Positions 23,751-34,636 of a DNA stretch of 64,000 bases are shown here, one piece after another. The notes below the pieces were generated by a model. It did not search any database and had not been told where the DNA came from. It worked only from the letters and a program-made list of their open reading frames with translations. The stretch lies in assembly GCF_963583255.1 (NCBI RefSeq), contig NC_084811.1, positions 17,068,088 to 17,132,087 of the forward strand. Direction: 5' to 3'. This stretch comes from Pyrus communis (taxonomy: Eukaryota > Streptophyta > Magnoliopsida > Rosales > Rosaceae). Every line of letters starts with the position of its first letter. Within the stretch, counting starts at the first letter, position 1. The position numbers and the translations under genes are program-made.

Positions 23751-24260
23751 CTAATTAAAGACCAAAGTGTTGGACGAAATTGAAGACCTAATTAAAGACC
23801 AAAGTGTTGGAACCTTGTTCCCTTTAGTTTTAGGACATTTAAACCTTTCCTTTATCCTTAGCCGTGTATAACATTCCAACATTCCACACTATCACATATC
23901 ATACACCACATATCACTTATCACATATCATTCACCACTTATCATATCATACACTCAATCACTTATCACATATCACTTATCACACACCACATATCACTTAT
24001 CACATATCACTTACCACTTATCATTCACCACATATCATTCACCACTTATCATATCATACATTCATTTATCACTTATCATAATCATTCACTTATCACTTAA
24101 CATATCATACACTTATCACTTATCACTCATAATCACCTACAACATCCACCTACTTCACCTACAACATCCACCTACTTCACCTAACATCCACCTACTTCAC
24201 CTACAACATCCACCTACTTCACCTACAAATGACATAGCCATATGTTCCCTCCACTACTCC

Positions 24261-24268
24261 TATAAATA
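24261..24268 (+). promoter_or_regulatory. TATA box of solo LTR C
   Basis: TATAAATA in the conserved context CTCCTATAAATACCC. It is oriented to read rightward into element A's interior. Confidence 0.55.
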
Positions 24269-25556
24269 CCCTTGCATTCATTCATTCAAGAACATCTCAT
24301 TTTCATACACAACACACCACAAACACTTTCATCTTCTCCCTAGCCGTGAGTCTCTCCATTTTCTGCACCATTCCCTTCCCTTTCTCCTCCATTTCTTCCA
24401 TTTCCATAATCCCCCAATCCATTCAACACACCAACAACATCCCTTAGTCCTTGTGCTACAACGAAGACGAAGAGAAGAGGGCCTAAACGTTCATACAATT
24501 CACGTTTGAGTTGTTGGAATGTTTACGCGTTTCTTTGATTTCAATGTTTAAATTCAATTCTCTTTGTTTTGTAATATGAGGAATGGAAGAGAAGAGTGCC
24601 TAAACGTTCATACAATTCAAGTTTGAGTTGTTGGAATGTTTAGGTGTTTCTTTGATTTCAAAGTTATGAGGAACTAAATTTTTTTTGGCTAGGGGTGATT
24701 TCAATACCATGATTATTTATGTGATATGAATTGATGAATTCCGGTTATGAACTCTTGATTTGTGAATGCAATTGGCTTAAATATTTGATGATTAACTTAT
24801 TTGTGTTTGTTGATTGAGGGTCGACACTTAATTAGCATGCATGAATATGTGGCTAAAGTTTAAGAAGGTTTCACATAATCGTTACTAACTTATACTTGAA
24901 AGTAGTGAAGGTCGCTTGTCACGATCGCGTTAAGTTTAATTCTTAGCATGAGTAACATGATGTCATAGTTGCAAATGCTTTGTCAATGCTTATGGTTTTC
25001 ATTATTCTTAATGATCTTCGATTGTATCTCTATTATGATGACATGTAGGGAACTTTTGAGAATGTTTTGGGTTGTCGAATGATGTCATCCAATCCAATAA
25101 TATAAGGAAAATCTGAGGGTTAACTGGTGATGTCACGGTTAATTTGGGGCATTGTCGTTCATAATTCAATGAAGGAATAACTGGAAATTGATTCATATGC
25201 ATAAATATCATGTGTAGAGAAAGAACCCTTAGCTAGCTTCCCATCCATTCATTTCCGTCAAATCCATATTTACAATTTGTTTTGTTTCCAAGTATTCATT
25301 TTAGTTTAAATTCGTCCAAATCCAATTCCCCCCTATTTCGTTGAAATCTTAGTCTTAATCTTTCTTATTTTTAGTTTTGCTTTCTTCGAGCATTAAATAG
25401 TGTTTTATATTGTGTTTTTATGTTTTTAAGTCAATTTAGAAGGTTTTAGCAAGCCCTCCTAATCCCCGGTCTAGAACGATCCCTCACTTATCCATTCTAC
25501 TACAATTGTCAAACGAGGGTTTAATTTGAGTGTCAAGTAATTCTCACATCATTAGA

Positions 25557-27149
25557 CGCGAGAACCAGAGATACCATATGCTCGTACCAATTTCAAACTC
25601 CACATATTGAAACACATAACAATCAAGATAGAAGTCTAAGGGTTGTAACAGGGCTAAGGTATTGGCTAACAAAGAAAGGTTAAGGATGAACAAAGGTTCT
25701 TAAAGTAATAGTAAGCAACTTAAAGAAATCAACACTTAGAATTCAACTTTTGATTTCAACAACAAACTTTAAACATAAAGGGAAGATTTATACAACTTTT
25801 AGGGCCAATTCACATTTTTGGACCCTTCTTCAACAACCAACACTTGTGAGCTTATTCTCACTTCTTTTCAACCTCTTTTTTCTTTTTCTGCACAACTTTT
25901 TCTTTTCTCTTTCTTTTTCCACGTTTTTTTTTCTTTTTTTTTCTTCTTTCTTTTGAAACACAAAACGTACTCCTTCACCAATTCACGAAGACAAATTCTT
26001 CCCCCACACTTGTTTTTTTGCATATTGTAGATCAAAAGGAATTCCCAACAAGTCATGCTCCACTATTCTTTAAGAACAAGGGTATGGATAGTCCTATACT
26101 AGGCTACGTAAGGATAATGTGGGCTAACAAAGAAAATTAGGCTAACTAAGGCTCAAAGGGGTTAAACCTATAATACATATGCAAAGGGTAAGGCTTTTTG
26201 GCTCTGGTTTAACTAAACAACTTCATCTTGTTATTTGCTATGCACTCAATTTTATGCTTTGAATGAAACGGGCATGAGTTCTAGTATTTGGAACTAAAAT
26301 GATGAAAAAGCATTCTAAGTAGCAACCAAGCAAAGAAATAATGAGATCATGCAACGACTTTAGAAAACAAGAATATCAAGATTAATATTTCTCCAAACAA
26401 AGAATAGGCTCAAGTCTCTCAGGGTTGTAGCGTTAGTTTGGGTTCTTTCCTTCAAGCATGTTACAACAATTGATTTTTTTCTTTGTGATTACATGTGAAT
26501 TTGTAAATGACAACTACAACTAAGTATTAACCAAAGAGCATATCAAACTTCCACCCATGTTTGTAACTTCCTTTAACAGTCATGCAATTAAAAACCAAAT
26601 CCTCATCATTGTTTTGGAAGGTACCCTAAGACATAAACAAGCAACAAAAACGACTCTTTTTGGTATTTTTTCAAACTTTTTTCAAATTTTTTATTTTATT
26701 TTTGTTTTATGACATGAAAACATTTTTAAAACAATGAATAACAACATTAGTAATAATAGGTGGTGAATTTCGAAACAACATCATGAAAAGCATCTATTTA
26801 CCCCCCACACTTAAACCAAACATTGTTCTCAATGTTGCAAACATAGATGCACACGCAAGAAATCAAACAACTAACACACATGACAATAATGGCAAAGTAA
26901 AAGCAATAAAGAGTAGGGTTAAGGAACGCTAATCTGGTTTTGGAGCCGGAGATTCCTAGGTCTTCTTTATTTAAACGCATGTGTTGCCTCCCAAGAAGTG
27001 CTTGCTTTAACGTCTTCCAGCCAGACTATACCTCCTATTAAGCTCCACTAGGGTTCACGGCAAGGAGGGGTACACTCTCCACGACATGCTCCTCTAAACA
27101 CTCATGTATTGGATCTATGAATGGAAGTGGATAGTGATCCTTCCTGATT
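25557..27149. other. Element A 3' non-coding interior
   Basis: Family non-coding sequence between LTR C and the coding remnant, with T-rich runs near 25870-25945. No gene is seen. Confidence 0.6.
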
Positions 27150-28149
27150 GTGGCGTTGAGCTTCCTAAAGTTAATGTAAACTCTCCTATCAGCTTGGATT
27201 CAATTGGGCACCTGAACCAAAGAAGGTAACAACCTATTAGTTGAAGTGGTTATTGGAATTGGAATAGGTGGCTCACCAATGTACTACGATGAAGACTTAA
27301 AATCAGTAGCATTGTTAACAATTTCAGAGGTGGTTCTCTCGGCCTTGGGTGCTTTGAGGGCAGTAACTTGTCCCGTGTGATCCACTCTAATTCCCTTTTC
27401 AATGGTGGTGCTCAATACATCCTTCTTGATAGGTGTTGAACGTTCCTGCCCTATATTTCCAATCACATTAATGGCAAAACAAGAATGAACATCATCAGGA
27501 TACTTAACAAATTCAGAAACATTAAAATTAATCACATCGCCATTAAACTCCATAGTTAATGCTCCCTTGGACACATCAATCTTGGTTTGGGCTGTTTTCA
27601 TGAAATGTCTTCCAAGTAAGATTGGCAATGGTGTATAATGAGCCGAATCTTCCATGTCAAGCACATAAAAATCTGCTAAAATATCAAGTGGTTAACCTGC
27701 ACCAAAACATCTTCCAAAACTCCTTTCGGATATGCATTGGATCAATTAGCCAATTGAATAATGACACAATCATTTTTAAACTCTCCTAGATTCATAGATG
27801 CATAGACAGAATATGGCATGACATTAATGGAAGCACCTAAATCTAGCATAGCCTGTTCAAACCTTGTATTACCAATAACACAAGTGATAGTGAAACTACC
27901 TGGATCTTTGCATTTAGGTGGCAGCTTTCTTTGCAAAACTGCAGAGACATTTTCACTTACATGTACGACCTCCTTCTCCAGAATCCGCTTCTTTATTGTA
28001 CAAAGCTTCTTCAAAAACTTAGCATACTTGGGAACTTGCTTTATTGCATCAAGAAGCGGGATATTAGCTTGTACCTTTCTGAAGGTTTCTAAGATATCTT
28101 TTTCACTCTCTTCTTTCTTTGATTGCATAAACCTGCGAGGAAAAGCCAC
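27150..28149 (-). pseudogene. Element A protease region with stub of reverse transcriptase
   Basis: At 27742-28149 lies the retroviral-type aspartic protease of Athila/Tat elements, with the active-site motif DLGASINVMP. It continues with VLDMEDSAHYTPLPILLGR (27284-27664) after a stop near 27700. Near 27150-27230 only the opening of reverse transcriptase remains (FRKLNATIRKDHYPLP). After about 20 further residues the sequence switches to what lies past integrase in element F. Frame breaks separate the pieces. Element A therefore cannot reverse-transcribe itself. Confidence 0.8.
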
Positions 28150-28503
28150 ATTTGGTGGAATAGGGTTAGAAACAATTGAATTTGAACCTACCGTACTTGT
28201 GTTGGACTACTTAGGGTCCTTAGGTGGTTGTGGCAAGGGTTGTTCTACCCTTGCCGTGGCTTTAGCATCCTCCTCTTCCTTGAGCAGCAGCTTTTCGTCC
28301 TCTTTTTGACTTGATTTGGATGTTTGTGGGTTGGTTCTAACCTCGTTGCCACTTCTCTAAGTGATGGCATTGGCGGTTTCAAAACTTCCCTTTGGATTGA
28401 TAATGGTTGAACTAGGCAGTTTGCCTTGTTCCCCAAATTGTCCTATGAATTCTGCCATCTGCCCCATTTGATTCTTCAATTCGCCCATCTCCTTGGCTTG
28501 GTT

Positions 28504-29770
28504 TTATAAGCCCTGCGTCAAAGAAGTTAGTACTTGAAGAATTTTATCATTATCCAATGACGAACCTGAATTTGGTTGGGCAAATTGTGGTTGAGGTTGT
28601 GTTGGTGCGAATGGCCTTTGATAGAGTCCCAAAGGTGGCTGTTTATATCCGCCTTGTTGATGAGTTTGTTGAGGTTCCCTCCACTTCATATTTGGATGAT
28701 CTCTCCAGCCCGGATTGTAGGTGTTAGAAAATAGGTCATGCCTTGGTTGCTTTTGGCCTTGATATCCTATGGTATTAGCATTTGCATATCCTCCATTCTC
28801 TATCAATTGAGGACATTGATCATTGGAATGCCCTTGCATAGTGCACACGCCACAAACACTTGCTCCTTGCATTTTGGATCCATCAACAACCTGTGACACA
28901 AGAATAGTGAGATTGGCCAATTGAGATTGAATTTTGGAAATTGCACTTACCTCATTCACTTGGGTTTGCCGTGGGGGGGGGGGGGTTTCTTTGTCCAACT
29001 CCCTCGTATTGTTGTGCATTCAAAACTCAATTGGCTATGAGGATCTTGGCAGCAACTGGGGTTTTGTCAACCAAAGCACCACCTGCCGAAACATCTAGCA
29101 TTTGTCTTTCAATTGGAAGGAGTCTTTCGTAGAAATATTGAATTAGAAGCTCTTCCTTCATTTGATGTTGTGGGCATGATGCAACTAAAGTCTTGAAACG
29201 CTCATAATATACTGGAAAGGATTCTCCTTGCCTTTGTTGAATTCCACCAATCCTTTTCCTCAAAAGAATGACTCTTGAAGTTGGGAAGAATTTGTCTAAG
29301 AATGCTCTTTTCATGCTTTCCCAAGAAGTGACAGTTCCATGTGCTAGTTCATAGAGCCAATCTTTAGCCTTGTCCATAAAAGAGAATGGAAAGGCTTTCA
29401 TCTTCAAAATATTCCCATCCACGTTGATCGGTGTCATGCTCGAGCATACTACTTCAAATTCTTTAAGATACTTGTTTGGATCTTCCATGGACAGCCTATG
29501 GTATTTGGGAATGTCATGCAGCAAGCTAGACTTCAATTCGAACTCATTGGTCTTGCCTTAAGCCGCCATAGGATATTGAATGCATAAAAGCACGACATTG
29601 TCTAATACTGAGGCTGAAAGTTCCTTCATTGTTCGATTGTTCACAACCATGTCTTGTTCTTCCTCTTCCTCTTCGTCAATTTCGGATTCTGAGCTAGAAC
29701 TAGGTGGATTGGGTTCTGGTTGTTTCCTCTTCCTTCTCAAAGTTCGTTCAAAATTGTTGTCAAACTCCAA
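28504..29770 (-). pseudogene. Element A Gag
   Basis: An acidic N-terminus (29558-29770) is followed by the retrotransposon Gag domain (29027-29536) with MKAFPFSFMDKAKDWLYEL and FPVYYERFKTLVASCPQH. Next comes a zinc knuckle, CGVCTMQGHSNDQCP (28504-29019), and a Gln/Pro-rich tail. A stop near 29557 and a run of about 14 G at 28973-28987 break the frame. Element F (51680-52773) encodes the same protein in the same order. Confidence 0.85.
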
Positions 29771-29901
29771 TATATGTGCACGAACAGGTTGAGAACGTCG
29801 AGTTATAAACTAGTACCTAAAACAAATTAAACAAAACAAAACAAAATAAAAAACACAAGAAAAGCAATAACAAAAACAAAGGGGAGATTAGCAATTTGCT
29901 A

Positions 29902-29920
29902 ATCCCCGACAATGGCGCCA
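29902..29920 (-). promoter_or_regulatory. Primer-binding site of element A
   Basis: Matches the tRNA-Asp site of element B except for two changes (GACAATGG for GGCAACGG on the plus strand). Both are C-to-T or G-to-A changes, consistent with age or cytosine methylation decay. Confidence 0.75.
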
Positions 29921-29925
29921 AAATT

Positions 29926-30657
29926 TGATGTGATATAAACTAACACACAAATTAAACCCTCTTTTTGATAGTTGTAGTATGTGAAAGTAGGGATTGTTCT
30001 AGGCTGGGGATTAGGAGGGCTGCTAATCTACACAAATTAAACTCTAAATCACAAAACTAGACTCAAAAACAGAAAACGAAACTTAAACAACTCAAAACAA
30101 GCTAAACTAACTCAAATAACACAAAACGGACTCAAATAACCCAAAACAAGCACTAAGGAGTGATTTGGACGAAAATCTAACTAAATTGACTCAAAACATG
30201 AACTAAAGAGAAGTTTGGACGAAATTTAAACTAAAAAGACTTAAAGGTTGCACGAAATTGAGTGAATTAAAGGGTGAAAGGCTAGCTAGAGGGTCCTTCT
30301 CCACACATGACACATATGCATACAAATCGACTTCCAGTTATTATTCCAATAAACCATGAATGACAATGCCCCAAATTAATTGTGAACAACACTAATTAAC
30401 TCTCATATTTTCCTAATTTCATTGAATTTGACTCAGCGACGCAATCAAATTATTCTTATCAAGTTCCCTATATGAACTGCATGATAGAGATACATATCAA
30501 AGATCATTAAGTGCTATGAAAATCATAAGCATTGACAAGGCATTTGTAACTATGAACTGCATGATACTCCTGCCATGGATTTACTTAACACAATCATGAC
30601 TAGTGACTTCCATTACTTATAAATATAAGTTCATAACGATTAGGTGAAATTCCCTTA
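29926..30657 (-). repeat. Truncated 5' LTR of element A
   Basis: Matches 12350-about 13150 of the 3' LTR, less an internal gap near 30240, and stops at ATTCCCTTA. The remaining 900 bases or so are missing. Confidence 0.85.
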
Positions 30658-31310
30658 GGTAGTTTAGGTAGTAAATTGGGTTTAAAGAGATATTAAGAAT
30701 TCAATTAAAAGTAATATGGGTGCGCAGAGTAAGTTGGGTGTAGAGAGAGATTATATGGGTTCAAATAAAATTTCCCTAGAGAAATTTGGGTTGGGATCAG
30801 AGGTGATTGCAGAACTAGGTTTGTGGGTTGACAACTTTTTTATTAACTATTAAATTATTAAGCCTATTTCTAATTTTATTTTATTTTTATTTATTTATTT
30901 ATTTTTAAATTTAATTAGACTTGTGTGGCCTATTTATGTGTCACATCAGCACATAACATAATTTTTGACAAAAGTGTGACAAAATAACTACATTGATTTG
31001 AGACACTTACTTGCAAGAATACATTGATCAATTTTCAATTTTAAGGACCATTTTGATGTCGCGGGTCAATTTCAGGGACCACTTTGATGTCGCAGGTCAA
31101 TTTCAAGGACCATTTGTGAGAAAAATGACTTATGCGCCCATTTATGTGCCACATCAGCACTTAACAGAATTTTTAACAGATTGTGACAGAAGGACCACAT
31201 TAATTTGTGACACCTATTTTTAGAGGCTATATTGATTGATTTTCAATTTCAAGGACCATTTTGATGGTAAGGGTCAATTTCAAGGATCATTTGTGATAAA
31301 AGTCTTAATT
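30658..31310. repeat. Tandem non-coding repeat units
   Basis: Two imperfect units (about 30930-31125 and 31138-31300) share CACATCAGCAC, TGACA and GGACCATTTTGATG. Inside the first, a 35-base segment ending GGGTCAATTTC is itself doubled. No ORF is supported. The left part (30658-30925) is AT-rich and unassigned. Confidence 0.55.
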
Positions 31311-31428
31311 TAATTATGGTGGACTTAATTATTTCCTGCGCAGCTTTTATGGATGCATGGAGGGCATCTTGTGCCTCTTCGGATTCCAGTGCAATTAGGG
31401 TACTAAAAGAGCAACTACTATGGTTTTT

Positions 31429-32918
31429 TTATAGGAGCATATTTATGTGACTTTGTTATCTTATTTCTTTGCATTTACTTCGTTAATTTCCATTTATTTT
31501 GGTAATGTAAGTTATTTTCGTATTATTGTATGTCCAATTGGTAAAGATGACAATAAATAGCCAAATGGAGCAATTTGGAGCAGTTTTGGACTTGGATTGG
31601 ATAACATGTGTGGATAGCATATGGGCTGGACGTTTTTGGTGTTTAAATGGTGCTAGATATGTGCTAAAATCTGGAGAAATTAAAGTTGAGGCTTGGAAGA
31701 CAAGGAATTACACAAGAAAAAGGAATCCTAGTTGGAGAGGAACATTATCATATCTTATCTTATCTTATCTTATCTTATCCTATCCTATCTTATCTTATGT
31801 TATCTTATGTTATCTTATCCTATCTTATCCAATCTTATCTAACCTTATCTTATCTTATCTTATCTTCAGTTGTAAGGAGGAATCCTAATCACATTTCAAC
31901 ACTCTCTACCTGATTCTTAGAGTCCTAAAATAATTCAAAACGCCAAAACATTTTCCTCCTTGGATTCAGCTATTCACTCCCTATATATATGCAATTCATG
32001 CACATTTTAGGGTGTTCCATGCCTACCATTCATCCATTGAAGTTACTGGAATTTTCAGAGTTCTTTCTATCTTTGTTTTAAGTTTCAATCTTTATTGTAG
32101 ATTGCTTTTCAATTATGATGAACATGTGTAACTAAGTTTCTTTTTAGTTAGAGGTGAATTCGAAGCCATGATCATATGTTTTATATAAATTGATTACATC
32201 CAGTTATTGTTTCATAAAACATGAATGCAATTTACTTATCTACTTTATAGAGAACTTATTCTTGTATGTTTATTAAGGGTGCACACTTAGTTTGCATGCA
32301 GAGATTTGATGCCAGAATATAAGGGAATTTCACCTAATCGTTTTGAACTTATATTTGTAAGTAGTAAAAGTCACTAGTCATGATTGAGTTAAGTAAATTC
32401 TTGGCAGGAGTATTATGCTTTTCATAGTTACGAATACTTTCTCAATGCTTATGATTTTCACATAACTTAATGATCTTTGAGATGTATCTCTATCATGCTT
32501 TTCAAAATTAGGGAACTTGAGAAGAATAATTTGATTGCGTCGCTGAGTTCAATTCAATGAACTTAGGAAAATCTGAGAGTTAATTAGTGTTATTCACAGT
32601 TAATTTGGGGCATTGTCATTCATGGTTTATAGGACGAATAACTGGAAATTGATTTGTATGCATGTGTTTCATGTGTGGAGAAGAATCCTTTAGCTATCCT
32701 TTCATCCATATTTCATTCACAACTTAATTTACTTGTTGCCCTTTACTTTTGTTTTAATTAAATTCATCCAAAATCTTACCCCCTCATTGTTTTAATGTTA
32801 GTTTAACTTGGTTTTTAGTTTTATAAGCTTAGTTCATGTTGATTAGCATCCTTTCTAATCCCCGGAATATAACGATCCCTACTTACTCGTACTACGATTG
32901 CATAATTTATAGGGTTTT
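31429..32918 (+). mobile_element. Truncated solo LTR D of the Athila-like family
   Basis: It begins TATAGGAGCATATTTATG, missing the usual TG, and stops at AGGGTTTTAT, about 35 bases short of the family's CA end. Between lies typical LTR sequence, including the stretch related to LTRs E and A. There is no five-base duplication; instead about 82 bases of polygalacturonase exon are repeated on both sides. Confidence 0.8.
31751..31866. repeat. TATCT microsatellite in LTR D
   Basis: About 23 imperfect copies of a five-base unit (TATCT / TATCC). The repetitive peptide it encodes is an artefact. Confidence 0.9.
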
Positions 32919-33005
32919 ATTTTATGGATGCATGGAGGGCAGCTTGTGCCTCTTCGGATTCCAGTGCGATTAGGGTACCAAAAGGGAGATTGCTATGGTT
33001 TTTAA

Positions 33006-33192
33006 AGGGGAGTAGTATTCTCTCCTCTCTTTTTTTCCCTCCCCTTCCCTCCCCTCCTATTTGAATGGTCACGATTAAGCCATGTCAACATCTTATATAA
33101 ATTTTTTATAGAAGGAGAAAAACAAAATAGAGAATGTGAGAGGAGGGGATGGAAGGGGATGGAAAGAGGAGGGGATAGAATTCTTGTCCAGG
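33006..33192. mobile_element. MITE 1 in the polygalacturonase pseudo-exon
   Basis: A 181-base insert (33009-33189) has imperfect inverted ends: GGAGTAGTATTCTCTCC on the left and the complement of GGATAGAATTCTTGTCC on the right. The trinucleotide AGG flanks it, and the intact gene reads TTTAAAGGTGAC straight through. It has no ORF. Three-base duplications fit Harbinger or CACTA relatives. Confidence 0.75.
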
Positions 33193-33258
33193 TGACAACT
33201 ACAAATGCCCAGGTATTACTTTTTGGATTGATGGAACACTCATTGCTTTGTCTGACTA

Positions 33259-33463
33259 CCAAATTCTTCCAGGAGGATCCTAGGGATCTTCAAATTGTGT
33301 CCGTTCATTGTATATCGTGCGTTCAGTTTTTTGTTAGGAACCATTCATATTTAATTTAAAATAAAATATTTAAAATGATTTTTGGCCGCACGATGTATGA
33401 TGAACAGACACGATTTAAGGATGCCCATGATCCTCACAAAGAGGATCCTCATTCCAAATTCTT
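33259..33463. mobile_element. MITE 2, Mutator-like, in the same pseudo-exon
   Basis: A 185-base insert (33269-33453) is flanked by the perfect ten-base duplication CCAAATTCTT. The ends carry AGGAGGATCCT and AGAGGATCCTCATT, and the inverted repeat continues inward (GTTCATTGTATATCGTGCG against CGCACGATGTATGATGAAC). Target duplications of 9-11 bases point to Mutator-like elements. I associate this GGATCC-rich type with apple and pear, from memory. Confidence 0.82.
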
Positions 33464-33523
33464 GGCCTAGCTAACAATTGGCTAAGCTTCGAAATAGTTA
33501 CCGGCATCTTTATTATTGGAGGT

Positions 33524-34636
33524 TCCAACTCTCTTTAAATAATTCTTTCTAAATATGTTTGTGTATTGAAAAAAGACACGTTTTGAGCATTCATTCTGAG
33601 CACTAATATAATCGAAATGTTTACATCCATAGCAAGAATATTAAATAAAACCTCAAGGCCTATCTTGTCCCAAACAAATGGACCACCATGTTTGGCAATA
33701 AACGAGGCAACCGAGTGAGCAGGCAGGTTGCTACCCCGCGGCACAAACCTAACTTTAATATCTCCAATATGCTTCACTAAAGAATCAAAATATAAAAAAG
33801 AAGACATTCCAAATCAACATCCGCTTCAATCTTCTTGTTAATCATTCACAATAGCACCTCGGCATCAGATTCAGTCTCCATCTTCGTAAATCCTTTGTTT
33901 TTACAAAACACAAGTGTTGCACGAATAGCCTCTGTTTCCACCAAGATTGCAGAATTAAAAGGCCTCTTCCCCGCCCCTCCTGTTCTCCTTAAACACCTCA
34001 CAAAATCTTGAATCACCCACCCATAACTCCCTAGCCTAGTCTTCTAATTCCATGACCCATCACAATTTACTTTCAATGTACCAAACTTTGGTTTCCTTCA
34101 TCCTTCAGTTGCTCCACCATCCTCCCATGTCCCAATCTTTTTTTGACTTAAACAAAGAATCCCTCACCTCCTTCTCAATTGCCCAATGCTCACCCATATG
34201 TCTCCTGTATACCTCAATTACCTCCATTGGATTCCATACTTTCCCATGAAACACCACATTATTTCTGCACTTCCAAATTCTCCACAACCCAAAGACCATG
34301 TCATGGAGAATTTATTCCTGCATTGCCATCCCTTTTATACGTGACAACAAAGCCTCCCAACATCCCCTAAAGTCTTGTCCCACCATAGACAACTAATCAA
34401 TTTGTATTGGGCAGCAAAAATAGAACACTTAACTAAATTCACACCGAAAAAAAAAAAAAAAAAAAAGATGTTCCTCCGTTTCCTCCACAGTGCCACACAC
34501 TGCACACCTACCATCCACATTCATACGTCTCTGAAGAAAATTCCTTCTTAGTGGTAGTGAACTGTTGCAACATCTCCACATGAATTTTTTTAATTTATTA
34601 GGAACATGAAGGCCCCAAATTCCTTTCCATAGCCGG
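33524..34636 (-). pseudogene. L1 LINE segment: RNase H-like end and reverse-transcriptase zinc domain
   Basis: This is the 3' end of a single LINE on the minus strand. Reading leftwards: the zf-RVT domain (34429-34636; IWGLHVPNKLKKFMWRCC and CAVCGTVEETEEHLF), a linker with LWRIWKCRNNVVFHG (34105-34299), then an RNase H-like domain ending VRFVPRGSNLPAHSVASF (33535-33807). Several stops break it. A poly-A run (20 residues on the plus strand, near 34447) interrupts the zinc domain. It is inserted in a polygalacturonase exon on its left; a Cassandra LTR cuts it on the right. Confidence 0.85.

Larger units (their letters stand above)
14741..23755 (-). mobile_element. Element B: non-autonomous LTR retrotransposon carrying an antisense ORF
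   Basis: Two LTRs (14746-17250, 2505 bases; 21247-23750, 2504 bases) look identical apart from one base in an A-run. Perfect duplications CTAAT flank the element (14741-14745, 23751-23755). The tRNA-Asp primer site at 21223-21241 and a purine tract at 17251-17265 (minus strand) are intact. The 4.0 kb interior lacks gag and pol. It keeps family 3' non-coding sequence (17251-about 19105) and leader sequence (about 21012-21246), with a GC-richer foreign segment between them. That segment holds a TATA box and a 225-codon ORF on the plus strand, opposite to the element. The near-identity of the LTRs means a recent insertion, presumably mobilised by proteins of an element like F. Confidence 0.9.
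14521..25556 (+). mobile_element. Solo LTR C of the Athila-like family (split by element B)
   Basis: In plus orientation an LTR begins TGATAGGAGCATATTCATG at 14526, is cut at 14745, resumes at 23756 and ends CACATCA at 25551. The total is about 2016 bases. It is flanked by perfect five-base duplications TTAGA (14521-14525 and 25552-25556). No internal region or second LTR is attached, so it is a solo LTR left by LTR-LTR recombination inside element A. It holds a TATA box at 24261-24268 and AC-rich tandem repeats at about 23880-24230. Confidence 0.9.
12350..30657 (-). mobile_element. Element A: Athila-like Ty3/gypsy retrotransposon, internally deleted, host of a nest
   Basis: A 3' LTR at 12350-14089 and a truncated 5' LTR at 29926-30657 are close relatives in the same orientation. 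Next to the 5' LTR is a primer site matching tRNA-Asp, as in Athila elements. The internal region is 14090-14525 plus 25557-29925; solo LTR C and element B fill the gap. The minus strand encodes Gag, protease and only the beginning of reverse transcriptase. The code then jumps to sequence that in element F lies beyond integrase, so RT, RNase H and integrase are deleted. The 5' LTR ends abruptly at 30657, so no target-site duplication can be tested. Confidence 0.85.
31311..33523 (+). pseudogene. Polygalacturonase pseudogene, exon 1 fragments with three insertions
   Basis: Pieces of polygalacturonase exon 1 occur in order: 31345-31426, 32919-33008, 33190-33268 and 33454-33523, matching 1288-1377, 1386-1465 and 1454-1525 of the intact gene. 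Bases 31311-31345 match the intact gene's upstream flank at about 748-785, joined directly to mid-exon at the shared AGCTTT. Signal peptide, start codon and all catalytic motifs are missing. Insertions are a truncated LTR (31429-32918) and two MITEs. The right end is cut by the LINE at 33524. Confidence 0.85.

Noticed and set aside
23864..24100. ORF of 78 codons rich in Thr-Tyr-His-Ile repeats
   Set aside because: It is the translation of a TATCAC-type tandem repeat in LTR C, not a gene.
31526..31913. ORFs with Leu-Ser-Tyr-Ile repeats
   Set aside because: Translation of the TATCT microsatellite in LTR D.
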